Source: Bacteroidota bacterium (GTDB lineage: Bacteria > Bacteroidota > Bacteroidia > UBA8524). Taken from it: a stretch of DNA of 64,000 nucleotides. The position numbers and the translations under genes were made by a program. Under the pieces are notes generated by a model. It was not told the DNA's origin and did not search any database. It saw only the letters and a program-made list of their open reading frames with translations. Below, one piece after another: positions 63,781 to 64,000 of this stretch (position 1 is its first letter; each line of letters starts with the position of its first letter). The DNA lies in the NCBI GenBank assembly GCA_008933805.1, contig WBUH01000001.1:62001-126000 (forward strand). Direction: 5' to 3'.

Positions 63781-64000
63781 TTATTTTTTTCTAAAAAATA
63801 TTCTCAAAGGTGTTCCGCTAAAGTCAAAATTTTCACGGAGTTTGTTCTCTAAGAAGCGTTTGTAGGGATCCTTAAAATATTGGGGCAGGTTGCAAAAAAA
63901 TGCAAAGCTGGGAACCTTGGTACGTAATTGGGTGATATATTTAATTTTGATGTATTTTCCTTTGTATGCCGGAGGGGGAGTAGCCAATATTATCGGCAGC
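63781..64000 (-). CDS. der: GTPase Der (EngA), C-terminal end only
   Basis: The last 72 residues of Der, cut by the window edge; the frame stays open to base 64000. The segment [24 protein letters not shown] and the ending [21 protein letters not shown] are characteristic of the KH-like C-terminal domain of this ribosome-assembly GTPase. The two G domains lie outside the window. Confidence 0.9.
   Translation of the reverse strand, partial: LPIILATPPPAYKGKYIKIKYITQLRTKVPSFAFFCNLPQYFKDPYKRFLENKLRENFDFSGTPLRIFFRKK

Overview
The window is a stretch of chromosome from a member of the Bacteroidota. The evidence is GldH (gliding/type IX secretion lipoprotein), a protein with a type IX secretion sorting tail, an HU-CCDC81/SPOR protein, a cytochrome oxidase locus with CtaA, CtaB, SCO, DUF420 and DUF983 proteins, the gene order hpt-adk-obgE and pheT-coil-zapA-rny, absence of obvious Shine-Dalgarno sites at most starts, and TAnnTTTG promoter elements. 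The lineage below phylum cannot be fixed by reading. About 55 protein genes are supported; I see no rRNA, tRNA, CRISPR array, insertion sequence or prophage.

Layout. 0.3-7 kb: PSP1/RicT-like protein, gldH, dps, an envelope HU/SPOR protein, an ExbB-ExbD-TonB energy-transduction operon, and folC. 7-10.3 kb: a 1011-residue secreted TPR protein. 10.5-20 kb: an aa3-type oxidase operon (subunit II with an N-terminal cytochrome c domain, subunit I, heme A synthase, heme O synthase, two subunit III proteins, subunit IV, SCO, DUF420, a small CxxC protein, DUF983), followed by a membrane protein and a diheme cytochrome c. 21.9-27.2 kb: DUF4139 protein, flavin amine oxidase and a thiamine-diphosphate 2-oxoacid decarboxylase. 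27.4-32.6 kb: an ACP / SGNH / SGNH-LysM / MBOAT cassette that looks like an envelope O-acylation machine. 32.7-43.4 kb: TonB-dependent receptor, rpe, a hybrid-architecture LytS-type kinase with its LytTR regulator, and a large secreted beta-helix protein. 43.5-47.7 kb: tripartite efflux (adaptor, MacB-type permease without its ATPase domain, TolC-type channel). 47.9-57.2 kb: housekeeping genes (hpt, adk, obgE, bioY, pheT, zapA, rny) interrupted by a membrane pentapeptide-repeat protein. 57.3-64 kb: three unknown secreted proteins, murQ with an unknown partner, a C-terminal processing protease, two tiny lipoproteins and the end of der.

The most notable observations are: (1) three copies of a ~100-bp intergenic element made of three consecutive hairpins, whose central 46-48 bp palindrome is perfect in each copy although the arm sequence differs between copies; (2) the ACP-SGNH-SGNH/LysM-MBOAT cassette; (3) unexpected domain insertions in two oxidase assembly proteins, an EF-hand-type loop in the DUF420 protein and a CBM5/12-like motif in heme A synthase; (4) a membrane pentapeptide-repeat protein carrying 14 successive heptads that each begin with glutamine; (5) TAnnTTTG promoter elements lying within 5-10 bases of start codons, suggesting leaderless transcripts.
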